Shown here: piece after piece, positions 36,880-48,240 of the stretch
How the letters are laid out: each line of letters begins with the position of its first letter
Numbering within the stretch: the first letter of the stretch is position 1
Assembly (NCBI RefSeq): GCF_035594125.1
Contig: NW_026973701.1
Location: 142,501 to 206,500, forward strand
Origin: Scylla paramamosain
Taxonomy: Eukaryota; Arthropoda; Malacostraca; Decapoda; Portunidae
Direction: 5' to 3'
Length of the DNA stretch: 64,000 nucleotides
Translations under genes and position numbers: made by a program
Notes under the pieces: generated by a model
What the model saw: the letters and a program-made list of their open reading frames with translations, nothing else
What the model was told of the DNA's origin: nothing
The model's database searches: none

Positions 36880-37190
36880 CATAAAAAGAGCTGCCTGTGA
36901 GTCGCACATGACAACACCGCTGAGGCTTCTCTGACAGAGGAGACTCACAGCATCCAAGACATCGCGCAGCTTGCACAATGTGGAGCTGGAGTGAGGCGGC
37001 AGCCGATGGCCAATCCAGCACGCTTCTGGTGGTTCCGTGTCAGGAGAAAAGATTGCACATCCTGCCATCCCGTCTGCCTGCACAGACCCATCCGTGTACT
37101 GTACATGTGGTGCAGTGAATCGATGGTAGTGGAGACAGTCGCTATGGCTTCCAGTGCTAGGTGTTTCTGTAGGACGGGAGGGTGAGCCTT
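36880..37190 (-). pseudogene. RNase H domain fragment of a non-LTR retrotransposon
   Basis: The minus-strand frame has 'VQYTDGSVQADGMAGCAIF' (first catalytic Asp in TDGS), then 'SSTLCKLRDVLDAV', where the catalytic Glu expected in 'CELxA' is replaced by Lys, and 'VVMCDSQAALFM' with the third acidic position. This is the cellular-type RNase H found at the C-terminus of R1/Jockey/I-type LINE polyproteins. The domain is cut off at 36880 where the L2-like 3' tail begins. Loss of the Glu and the truncation mean it is inactive. Confidence 0.8.
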
Positions 37191-37282
37191 GCATGTGGGG
37201 GTGTAGCGGACTGCCGAGTTAAGGGGAGTGGACGCCTCTTACTCTTAGAGCTGACGTTCATATGTCTGATCTTCATGATTTT

Positions 37283-37343
<61 letters not shown>
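37283..37343. repeat. (GT)n microsatellite
   Basis: GT run of about 61 bp. Confidence 0.96.
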
Positions 37344-37345
<2 letters not shown>

Positions 37346-39542
37346 CTTAGTACCTACAAAAGCAAATTCCCAATTTTCGCTGAAATTCGCCGATTAGTTT
37401 TTGTAGTTTTTTTTTTTTAACCCCCCCAAAAAAAAGTGACCGATAAAATTTCTTCTCACTTGTTTTTCAACCAATTCCTATAAAATTTAGTGTCGATAAT
37501 ATACATACATGTATCTTCACTTCCCCAAAGATAGATTTTTATTAGACATTTCGTTCTGAAATAAAAACTAAGATTTTTTTCTTCAAACTTTTTCTTTTTT
37601 TTTTTTTTTTTGACACAAAAAAAAGAAAACCTAGCACAGTATGACGAGCCTTCTTTGAAAATCTCTTTGGGGAAAAATATCCCGTTGTTTCCTCTTTCCA
37701 GCAATACCTTTACATTTCCATTATCTTGTAGGACAACGAGGGAGAAACACTTCATGTATGAAAAACTTAAGTTTTGAGATACGAGCCGTTTTCTTCTGAG
37801 AAGTGTGTGTAATTCCATATGTTGGGTTTTTCTGGTAAAATTTTACATGCATTAGGATAATAATTATATAACCAAAAGGAAACCATCGTTTATGATCATA
37901 TTGAGGGCTAACTGGCACCTGGTCCCCTCCTGCATGACAGGATATTAGTCACTCGCAGGTGAGTTTATCAGAGGGCGCCACGCTCCTCTTTGTCGCCAGG
38001 ATCATTGGCAGCTGCCTGGCTGGTAGTCTTCACTTCCTTCTCTTGAATGGGGCTTCTTTTCAGTCCTCTTCTGTACAGGAGTTGTTGTTCTGCTTTCTTG
38101 AATGCCTCACCCAGCGAGTGTTCTGTGAGGCACCAACCCACTATGAGTTAGTAAACTTGGATTCAAGTACCCGAAGTTGTGATGTAATACGGTCACAGCG
38201 GCAACAGATTTGACTCTTTTGGTCCCAACATACTTAGTTTTGCTGCATTTAGCCCATAGATGAGAATGTTATGGTGGTGGTGGTGGTGGTGAAACAAAGG
38301 CAGCGTGTGGTGGCGACCTGTTGCCACAACGCAACTCCTCTTGATTATTATTCTTTTCCGTCATCTTGTTTGGCGCATCTATCCGTGCACGCTTTGCTTT
38401 ATTATAACGAGGCATGCTTCCAAATACAAATGAAAATGAAGTAGCCTTGGATAGCAGAGCATAAACACATTCTGACCTCTGGCAGGACTGACCGCAGTGG
38501 CCAGCCCTCCTTTGAGTCCCTCGTGGCTCATCAGTGGTGTTGCTAACTGAACCTCCACATATATTAAAAAAAATAAATAAATAAATAAAAATAAATAAAT
38601 AAATAAATAAATTTACGAATTTGTAAGCCAGGTGACCGAGCACGTGGCAAGCACGTGGCGCGCGGGACATTTAAAGCTCTTTAATAATGGTAAATAAAGG
38701 TGATTTTTTAAAATATAAGGAGTAATGGTATCAACTTGTGGTTTTCACAGAAAATGCCAGACATGTTAAGGGTGACTATGATGTTAATAACTCAATTTTT
38801 AACCGGGTCGAAAAACGTAATTTTTTAAGGTGCCTCCTCCCCTTAAGACCTCAGGGAACACACTGCATTAGATTAGTAGCTTCCTTTTGGGTTGACTTGC
38901 AAGTTTCCATCAGTTTGGTTGGCGGGCAGACTGGGGCATGGAGTGTACCTTCTGATTTAGTGTGGGAATCAGTTTTTTGCTGAATTTCATACACTTTGGT
39001 TTGAGGAACAGAAGGTTTCAATGCATTTCTTTTTCAATTTTTTTTCAATTATCTCCAAGTCCGATTTAATCTGATTTAATTGTAGGCATTTGCAGCCATT
39101 AGGAATCTAGAAGCCTTATGTTTGTACCACAGTAATTTTTGGAATGAATAAGGTATGTTTTCTTTTTTTTTTCACACTGCGATTCCACTTGTCACACGTC
39201 GATCATAATCGTTACAGGTTCACAGGCGGACTGATGTTGGGTTCAGCTGTGCCTGTGCTTCCCCACTACATCGCCTGGCCTTGCTCTGTTCTCACTAATC
39301 GTGCATAGAAGGATCAATTTATCTTCAACAGTTGCTTCCTGGGGGTTGAGATTTGCCATTAATAAATATGCCCATCTTTGTTGTGTCAGACAACACCTTG
39401 CTGCGGAGCTCTTCACTCCCTTAATGGTGTCCCCATTAGTCTCTGCTTTCATGAAGATCTTGACAGCAGACAAATTTCACTATGTCACAAGTGCAGTTGC
39501 AAACATCACAGGTATTGCTACAGACTTACTGAATCCTATTGT

Positions 39543-39543
<1 letters not shown>
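37344..39543. other. Unassigned DNA with (AAAT)n run
   Basis: Unique, AT-rich sequence. A 120-codon minus-strand frame at 37456-37818 includes a Lys run from a T tract; a second minus-strand frame near 38269-38430 starts 'MPRYNKAKRARIDAP'. I recognise neither. AAAT repeats lie at 38572-38611. A plus-strand frame at 39301-39546 is hydrophobic at its end and also unrecognised. Confidence 0.45.

Positions 39544-39602
<59 letters not shown>
39544..39602. repeat. (GA)n microsatellite
   Basis: GA run of about 59 bp. Confidence 0.96.
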
Positions 39603-39606
<4 letters not shown>

Positions 39607-40840
39607 AGGTAGCATGCTTGAGTGATGTGCATCCAGAGTGGGAGGTGTGTAATAAAAAGAATGAAAGAGCTGAGCAGTGTTAGGGAAGAAAGCATAAATA
39701 TGATCAGGATGACACTAGATGAAACTGAAAGAGAGCTGTAATGCTATACTGAAAACAAATACTGGAGAAGAGAAGGCAGGCTGGCAGACGGAAGACACAG
39801 AGAGGCAAGGTTGTGAGGGTGGGAGGTGGATGAGGTGCTGAGTGAAGTGGGTGTGTGAGGCAAGCCAGAGACAACCTGCAGTACCTCCATGAGAGGAGAG
39901 TCACTGTATCTGACTTTTGTGATCCTGGAGTCTCACGCTGAGTCATAAATTCTTACCTTCCTGACTTTCACGCATTATTTCTTTGAGTTGCGTATGGGTC
40001 ACGCATTCCTACCATTGGCATCACAAGTAGTAAAAACAAATACATACGTGTTATGTATAGTATGCAGTGGGTGTCTGAGTTACAAGCATTCAGAGATACA
40101 AGCAGCTTACTTGCAGAATGAAATTGTGCTCAGTGCTGTTCCCTTTGCCAACCGTAAGCTTAAGATTGGCACTATGGACCAAATTAGTTGTTTTATGGCA
40201 GCCAAGGTGGCCAGAACACAACAACATCGTCCCCGAGGAAGGAATAATCTATTCAAAAATAAATGTTCTGAGTGTTTCAAGTGATGCAGAACATCATCAT
40301 CAAAACAACTTTTGAGTACATACAAATGCTCCTTATACTGTTAAAAAGAAAAGAGGGACCGTGTATGCGTCCAGTAAAGCTTGTGGGAGCAGGAGCATCA
40401 GGGTGTGGAGAGAGAGGGCTGAGGGAGTGCAAAGTTCCAGCCTTCACCACAGGTCATGTAGGAAGAGTAGTCTTGTCAGTTTTGTAAAAGATTCAGTGAT
40501 TTTTTTCTCTTATTTTTCATTATTCAATATAAACTTTGAGATATTTTTCTGATGCACTTCATTGTGTTGTGCACCTGCTGTGCCTCAGTGCTAATGAGAT
40601 ATGGGGGGGATAGTATTACTAATTAGTATAGTCTTACATTCTGGGAAAGAAAAAAAATCCTATTTTGCAGGTTTTCATTGCATTTTATTTCTCACCATTG
40701 TAAAACAACTCAGATGATTGTTTACAATGAGGCGCTTTAATGGAATTGCACTTAATATAACATTTCAATGAATGAATCACTGTTTTATCCACTGTACCTT
40801 TTCTCCAAACACACATAAGCACAGGAATTATTTGTAAAAC
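39603..40840. other. Unassigned DNA
   Basis: Unique sequence. A frame at 39988-40284 ends in a basic stretch ('QQHRPRGRNNLFKNK') but has no domain I know. Nothing else is supportable. Confidence 0.45.
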
Positions 40841-40842
40841 AT

Positions 40843-41658
40843 CGTATTTGATGGCTCATAAGACGCATGGGCTCATAAGACGCACCCAGTTTTGCCAGAC
40901 ATTGAAATAAAAAAAAGTAAATAAATAAATAATTAAATATTAATAAATAAATAAATAAAAATAAATAAATAAATGAGCGGACTTAAGCTCTGAATATGAA
41001 GTGCAGTATTTCACCTGACATTTGAAGACTCTCACATGCATTTAGATCATTATTAGATCCCAATATTTTGCATCTAAAAACTTTAATATTTGCTAGTAGC
41101 CTACTTACTAATCCTCTTGTGAGGTGTAAACATGTACCTGGCATATGGCGTCGGCAGCGACTGTGAGAGACTACGGGGTTAATAAAGTTTGTTCATAAGA
41201 ATGTCAAAAGATAGGTGTAATTTTAATTGTATGAAAGTGCGTCTTACCTCAAGGAGTAACGGCATCACAGTATTAAGAACGCAGTGAAGCTTGCCCGTGT
41301 CACCGGGTTAGGCGCGTAACCGACCACGTGTTTGTTTTGGTACATGCAATGCGTGTGCATGGTCACTTGGGCAAATCCTTCCTGACTGGCGTCATTCTGT
41401 GTAAATTACCGGTAAGTATGACCTAATATATATTGTTACCTTGAAAGAAAGACTTGTTTTGTGGTGTAGTATAAATCATCACTTTGTTTACAGTGCGAAG
41501 ATTTCTGGGGTTTGATTTCAGAGCCTCTGTTGCCATAGTCTTACCACCAACCACTGCCTCAGTGCTGAACCTTGGCCTCATAGGACGCAGGCTCATTTCA
41601 TGACACTTTTTTTTTTAGAGGGGGGAGAAAAGGTGCGTCTTATGAGCCATCAAATACG
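40843..41658. mobile_element. MITE-like DNA transposon with terminal inverted repeats
   Basis: Left end 'cgtatttgatggctcataag' plus 'acgca' and right end the reverse complement of the same sequence, 816 bp apart. The left end carries a second internal 'gctcataagacgcacc'; the right end uses 'ggtgcgtctta'. The interior has AAAT repeats (40905-40975) and no transposase, so the element is non-autonomous. Superfamily is uncertain; no convincing target duplication can be read. Confidence 0.8.
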
Positions 41659-41929
41659 GTATAAAATGTTGCAAATAACACCTTATATTTTGTCATGTAG
41701 TATTTTAAAATAAGTAGGCGCTACATCTGGCAAGACACTTATGACAGACTTCTGATAAATGTATTATGAAAAGTGTTCAAAGTTGTGATACACATCCGTC
41801 TTAACTGTGACACATTGCATATCTCAATGAAGAATATGGGCCCACTCCCTTCTACCCCCGCCAGCAGTACGACAAGATCTGGTGTGGCGTTACATTGTGG
41901 AATATGCAATTTTTTTTAATGTTACCAAA

Positions 41930-43655
41930 AAATTATGATGAGTTTTGAGCAAAACGAGTTGCAAAGAACCTTCCAGAACGCACATCCCTTGCAACTCCAA
42001 CATTTGCTGTACTCATCTCCATGTCCAGTTCTTATACTTGAACATACAAATCTTCATGTGGATAAACTACTTGTTAATCACAACACTAGTAATGCCTCAG
42101 GAACCAAGGCAATGGAAAAGAGCTAATGTAGTGCCAATACACAAAGGGAGAAATAAAATGGAAACATTAAATTATGGATCAGTGTCACTAACAAGTATTG
42201 TAAGCAAGCTTTGTGAAATAGTAATTAAAGACAGATGGGTGCAGTATTGAGAAGATGGAAAGATTATTACAGAAAAGCAATTTGGATTCAGGAAAGGAAG
42301 ATCCAGTGTCACAAATCTATTGAGCTTCTACATGAGAGTAATAGATGGAGTGCAAGAGAGGGACGGATGGGTTGATGTGGTATACCTGAATCTCAAAAAA
42401 GCATCCGATAAAGCTCCCCACAAAAGTCGTATGTGGAAGCCAGAGAATGGAGGAGGGCTAAAGGGAGCAACATTGAAATGGATGGAGGACTATTTACAAG
42501 GGAGGGAAGTGAGAGATGGGTTGATCCGGTACACCAGGATCTCTAAAAAGCATCTGATAAAGTTCCCCTTAAAAGTCTCATGTGGAAGCTAGAGAATGGA
42601 GAAGGACTAAAGGGAGCAACATTGAGATGGATGGAGGATTATTTACAAGGGAGGGAAGTGAGAACAGTAATTAGAGATGCTAATTCAAGTTAGCAGAAAG
42701 TGACAAGTGGGGTACCGCAAGGGTCTTTGTTGGCACCTATTATGTTTCAGATATATGTAGATGATATGACAGGGCATCTATATAGTTATATAAATCTTTT
42801 TGCTGATGATGCAAAAATAATGAAAATAAAGAATGAAACTGACAGCAAGGAATTACAAAAGGATATTGACAAGATACATGCATGGAGCCAAAGATGGAAA
42901 CTAGAATTTAATGCCAGAAAATGCCACATGATGGAAATAGGAATGTAAAAAGAGACCTTCATGGAATTACAAAATGGGAGGAGAAATAATAACAAAAAGT
43001 AATGAGGAAAAAGATTTTTGAGTAATGATTCAGGACACACTATCACCTGAAAGGCACATAATCAGAATATTTAGCTCTATATACAGCTTGTTGATAGACA
43101 TTAGGGTGGTGTTTAACTATATAGATAAAGAAATTATGAAGCAAGTTATAATAAGCATGATACATCCTAAATTGAACATGCAGCAGTAGTTTGAGCTCCA
43201 CGTAGAAAAAAAGACATATGGAGACTGGAAAGAATACAGAGGATAGCAACGAAGATGGTATCAGAATTAAAAGACTTAAGCTATGAAGAAAGACTTGAAG
43301 AGATGGGATTACCAACACTACAAGGGAGAAGAGAAAGAGGAGACCTGATAACAATGTACAAATTAGTAATAGTAAACAATACAGAAAGAACAGACAGAAA
43401 TGACTTGGCACCACAGATGGAGCAGGGAGAGAGACAGACAAGGAGGCATGGGAAGAAAATAAAGGAGTGTATGTTCAAGCAACGTCAAGAAATACAGCTT
43501 CCCTTGTAGAACTATTGAAATCTGGAATGATTTGAAGGAAAAAGTAGTTGTGGTTAACAGTGTTTAAAGACAAACCAAATAAATATGGTTATTGAGACAG
43601 GACAAAATGAGCTTTGGCTCGTGCCCTGTACAATACGGCTAGGTTAATACACACA
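41930..43655 (+). pseudogene. L2/CR1-like LINE reverse transcriptase, degraded
   Basis: Reading frames in order give 'EPRQWKRANVVPIHKG', 'NYGSVSLTSIVSKLCE', 'KQFGFRKGRSS', 'VDVVYLNLKKASDKAPH' (Phe to Ser in the usual KAFDKVPH box), 'VTSGVPQGSLLAPIMFQIYV', the catalytic 'LFADDAKIM', 'KLEFNARKCHMM' and the thumb 'KDLSYEERLEEMGLPTL' near 43270. Several frame changes and stops separate them. A segment of about 155 bp is tandemly duplicated inside the palm (42367-42520 and 42521-42672). The 3' end with 'ctcgtgccctgtacaatacg' and a short CA tail lies near 43620-43660. The related piece at 58855 matches its thumb. Confidence 0.85.
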
Positions 43656-43689
43656 CACTGATGTACACTGTGGACTACATGCAAGAATT

Positions 43690-45478
43690 AAATGTAAGAT
43701 ACAAAGTACACTTCCTGTTGTAAACAGGGTACAATAGTGCCACTCTATAAAAACAAGGGAGACATCCAGGACGTTAGTAATTACAGGGGCATCACCTTAC
43801 TTAGCTGCATGGGGAAGCTCTTCACCCCCATACTTAATGAAAGACTTATGATTATTCAAACACCTTATCTATCATTAATGAAACACGAGCGGGCTTTAGA
43901 CATGGATATTCCACTCTGGATCATATATTTTTGTTGAAATGTGTAATTGATTATTTAACTGGAAAAAGAGAAAGCTATTTTGTTGATTTGTTGATCACAA
44001 GAAATCCTTTGATATGGTATGGCGTGAAGGTTTATGGTGTAAGCTTGTGAAGGAAAAGGTGCAAGGGAAAATTCTAAATGTAATAGAAAATATGTGATAA
44101 TATCAGATCATGTGTCATGCTTAACCAGGAGATTTCAGACACCTTTGTTTGCAATGTAGGGTTAAGACAGGGGGAAAATTTATCACCAGTGCTTTTTGCT
44201 TTTTATTTGAATGATATTGAAAGTAAATTAATTGAATATAATTGCAGTTATGTAAATTTTGGTGATGATTTCTTAAACATGTACCTTAAACTATTTGTTA
44301 TTATGTATGCAGATGATACAGTTATTTTGTGTGACAGTGAGGATGGAATGAAGCAGGCACTGGTTGCTCTGAATTTATATTGTAATGAATGGAAATTGAA
44401 GCTAAATTGTAACAAAACAAAAGTAGGGAAGAGAAAATTTATCTATGAATTTGAATTTGGTGGTAAAAACAATGAAGTAGTGACTGAGTATAAGTATATT
44501 GGAGTGTTATTAAATTATAATTGGAGGTTTCACAAAGGTGAGCTGGAGCTAAAAGAGACAACCACAGGAGCAATGTACTCATTAATAGATAAGTAAGTGT
44601 AGGAAGTTTGACTTGCCAGTGGATATACAACTCGAATTATTTACCGCCACGGTGTTACCTATATTGACTTATGCATCTGAAATTTGGGGTTACCATATTG
44701 CTAGGGAGTTAGAGTATATGTACATGAAATTTCTAAAACAGGTTTTGGGTGTTCATAAGAATACTTGTAATGACATGGTGTATGGTGAACTGGGTGTATT
44801 TCCACTTGATATTTATATAAAGAAAAAAATGATAGGTTATTGGTCTAGGCTAATTTCAGGTAAAAATACTAAATTGTGTTATGTAATGTACCAATGTCTA
44901 TTGCAGCTGGATAGGTTAGGGCTTTATACTTCTCCATGGTTAGCTTGTATAAAGAATATTTGTAATGACTGTGGAATGTTTGGTATGTGGTTGTTGCAAG
45001 ATGTTCCTAATTCAAGATGGGTGAAGAAAGCTGTGGAACAGAGATTGAAAGATCAGTGGCTTGTAACTTGGCATCATAATTTTGAAACAAAATCATTAAG
45101 TAGTAATTATAGGGTGTTTAAGACAGATTTTGGCAGAGAACAGTATTTAGAAAAGTTAACAAAGGTGACAGATTATTAGTGACTAAATTTAAAACTTGTA
45201 ATAATGGACTTCCTGTAAATGTTGGTAGGTATCAAGGTATCAGTAGAGAAGATAGGGTATATAACAAGTGTAATGCTGAGGTAGTAGGAGAAGAATTTCA
45301 TGTTCTTTTAGAATGTACGGATGTGGAAATTGTTAGGTTACATAATATGTATATAGCAAATTATTACATAAATAGATCAACACAATTCAAATATGTTTTG
45401 TTCATGCAAAGTACAAGTTCAGGTGTGATGAAGAAATTATCTTTGTTTTTGAGGATGGTGCTACACATGTTTAGGTAA
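43690..45478 (+). pseudogene. Reverse transcriptase of another LINE family, degraded
   Basis: Fragments in order: 'VPLYKNKGDIQDVSNYRG' and 'ITLLSCMGKLF' (43730-43830), 'GLRQGENLSPVLFAFYLNDI' and catalytic 'VIMYADDTVILCDS' (44155-44340), 'YKYIGVLLNYNWRFHKGE', 'FTATVLPILTYASEIWG' (44640-44690), then a long tail with 'YGELGVFPLDIY' and a closing zinc-ribbon-like segment 'YNKCNAEVVGEEFHVLLEC' (45260-45315). The pieces use three frames with breaks near 43930-44110, 44600 and 45175. The style is of the RTE/Proto2-related LINEs seen in many aquatic animals. An ATT run at 45670-45692 may be the 3' tail. It begins directly after the previous LINE ends. Confidence 0.85.
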
Positions 45479-46243
45479 ATAGTGTGCAAAACAGCCCAAT
45501 AGTTTTTCTAATTTCTTAAGGAGCAATCTGCACTTGTAACATGGTGTACAGTATGTTATTAGCATCATTGCAATCGTAGTATAAGTATTGATGTATCCTT
45601 TAAGTGCTATAATGTTAGGTATTGGGATTTAGGTATTGGGGTTTTCAATAACTTTTTTAATGAGAATAGTTATTATTATTATTATTATTATTACTTCATA
45701 AGTTAACATAACATACTCAGATAAATTCATTTGGAAGATCTTGTTCTTTCATATGAAGTTTTTTTTACTTCCTAAAGATTTTACATACCCATTTTTCTAT
45801 ATTCCCATCACATGTCTTTCAGTAATTTAAGGTTTTGACAAAGGAACATTTGTTAAGGAGAGTTATAAGGTCAAATATAAAGATGATCATGTCTTCACTT
45901 GAGTTTTATTGCATTTCATTCCCTCAAAGGGTTTTAAATTTGTCAATCATCAATGTCAATCCTTTACAGGGATGTCTGGTGTTGCATTGTTAGAATCTGG
46001 AAGTGTGGATCCTCACTCCTTGATCAAGCAGCAGCAGTGGCAGCAGTCATTGCTGCCCAGAGGAGGAAGCATCAGGATGCATCTAAGAGTGCTCATTGGC
46101 TGCCGGAGGCGATATGTCACTGATTCAACGTAACACACAAGGCAGCCAATCACAGGAAGGTTTTGTGTTATCACCAAGAATGCCATAAGACATTGTTTAC
46201 AAATTGTTATGTGCCCACAGCCACCAATCATAGTATTCCAGTC

Positions 46244-46520
46244 ATGGCCAGCAAACCTCCTAAGAAAATAAGACCTTGGTTCACTGACACCGAGACCTTA
46301 GCCTTGGTGGAGGAGGTGTAAAATCAGGCTGCAGTGATTCTGGAAAGGCTGGACAATAGAATCACCACAGAAAAGAACAAGACTTGGGAGGAGGTGGCTG
46401 CACGTGTGGACGCAGTCAGCCGAGTGGGTAGCTCTGAGGAAGTTTAAGGACCTACGGAGCCACGTGAAGAGCAAGGCTGCTGCAGAACATCATCATGCTA
46501 CAGGCACTAGTGAGTTCATC
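46244..46520 (+). pseudogene. Myb/SANT-like DNA-binding domain relic
   Basis: From the ATG at 46244 the frame reads 'MASKPPKKIRPWFTDTETLA' then 'LVEEV' and meets TAA at 46319. After it 'AAVILERLDNRITTEKNKTW' and 'EEVAARVDAVSRV' continue in the same frame, and a frame slip near 46440 leads to 'FKDLRSHVKSKAAAEHHHAT'. This order matches the Myb/SANT-like domain (Myb_DNA-bind_5 type) of NAIF1-like proteins and of the second protein of Harbinger transposons. Two disabling changes make it a pseudogene. It could be a Harbinger accessory gene or a retrocopy of a host gene. Confidence 0.75.
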
Positions 46521-48100
46521 AGCTTTGCCTATCACACTCTTGTTAGCATAGTTGCGAACCTAGCATGGTGTGGTTGACACATCAGGGGCCTAGAGAGCTA
46601 TAGGGATGGAATTGCTGTGATATAACCAAACAGGTGTGAGTGCTCCTGCCAGTGAGTGAAGTTATGGCTTATGGTTCCAGGCCACACAGTAGGGAATTAT
46701 TTCACTCTTTCACCAGTCTCAACATGGCTTTTCTTACTTTTCTCATCAGATAGAGATTGTCATTGAGTAATTTAAACCCATATTTACCCACTGCAAATTA
46801 TTTATAATGCTGATGGCAATTTTTAAACATCTATTTTTGGGAGGCAAGTTAGTTTAGGTTTGTTTGGTTAGGTTATGTTATTTCGTTCTGTTAGATTACA
46901 TAGGTTAGTTTGGTTAACTTGGTTGGATTAGGTGGTGGTGTATGACAGCTGGCTGGTGGCCACAGTGAGTGGCTGCTTATTTGTGAGGGCCAATCTACCT
47001 TTTTCTTGTACATATCAGTCTGTTTTGTATTAACTGCTTTTGTTTACTGCAAATAATTAGTTTCTGAGGGGATGGTGGGTCAGGGAGTAAAAAGTAATGG
47101 CTCATGATTTCCATAAAAACAAGAACCATATTGATTCAAAACAGGCAAAAAAATACGAGAAATAAATAGTTTCATCCACATTAGAAAACTGGAGAGAGTA
47201 AAAATTTGCCCATTAGCAGCATATTTGCTTATTATTTTATCTTGACCAAACTGTAAACTGCATATGGAATTTAGTTAACTAATGTTTTGGACACTGCTTT
47301 AAGTAATATGACCAAATTCCCTAAATGACTTTGTTGCATAATGGGAGATAAAAATTGTTTCTTTCTGCTCACCCTTTGGGACCCAAACTTTTAGAAAAAA
47401 ATATTATTTTAAATATGTTCTACACTGTTGAGGTTAAATAAATGTTCTACATTGTTGAGGAAGAATTAGGTTAGGGTAGGTTGTTAGGTTGGTCAGGTAG
47501 GTTGGACTGATGGTAGCAATGCTTAAAACCCCTCCAAAGTTTGCTGTTGTGTACATGTTGTAATTTAAGGTTGATGCTGTGTAAAATTTACCCAGATAGT
47601 TGATAACCATAACCAAGAACCTGCTAAGCACTGGATTATAGATAGCAGTGTGTACAGTAAGTACCTGTGGCAGTCAGGTCTGAGATGGTGACCACTGCAG
47701 TGATTAAAATCTTCAAGATGAGTACTTACGCATTCAAGTATTGCAACAGGTGGACTTAGCTCCATGCAGGTGAAGGACCTCCAGAGGACACCACCTACAC
47801 TGTTGTCCTACGGATGCTGTCACTAACAGCATTTGCAGAACTGCCAGTCCCTGACAAGGAGGGAGACACATTATGTAAGAAAAGAACAAAAAAAAAATTA
47901 CATTTTGGAAATTATTACCATTTTTAACTTAAAGTACAGTAGTGTAAATATCACAACAACCAAATATGGTAAAGCATCAGCTTTCATGGGGCCAGCAGGG
48001 CAACAGAACAACCACTCAGATTCCTGAGTTTAGATATCTGCACACACAAATATTAACCCAGCATAACTATGTAACAGACATAAACATGAAGAAATTGACT
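46521..48100. other. Unassigned DNA with TTAGG-like stretches
   Basis: Unique AT-rich DNA. Irregular 'ttaggtt' strings at 46855-46930 and 47462-47503 recall the arthropod telomere unit TTAGG but are not a clean array. On the minus strand 'gaatgcgtaagtac' at about 47730 is a good donor-like site without a matching acceptor that I trust. Confidence 0.45.
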
Positions 48101-48101
48101 G

Positions 48102-48213
<112 letters not shown>

Positions 48214-48240
48214 TATTTTTATTTATTTATTTATTTTTTT

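Noticed and set aside
37456..37818. 120-codon minus-strand frame
   Set aside because: Contains a Lys run from a T tract and no recognisable domain; insufficient to call a gene.
46855..47503. Interstitial telomere array (TTAGG)n
   Set aside because: The strings are short and irregular with no run of more than two or three exact units.
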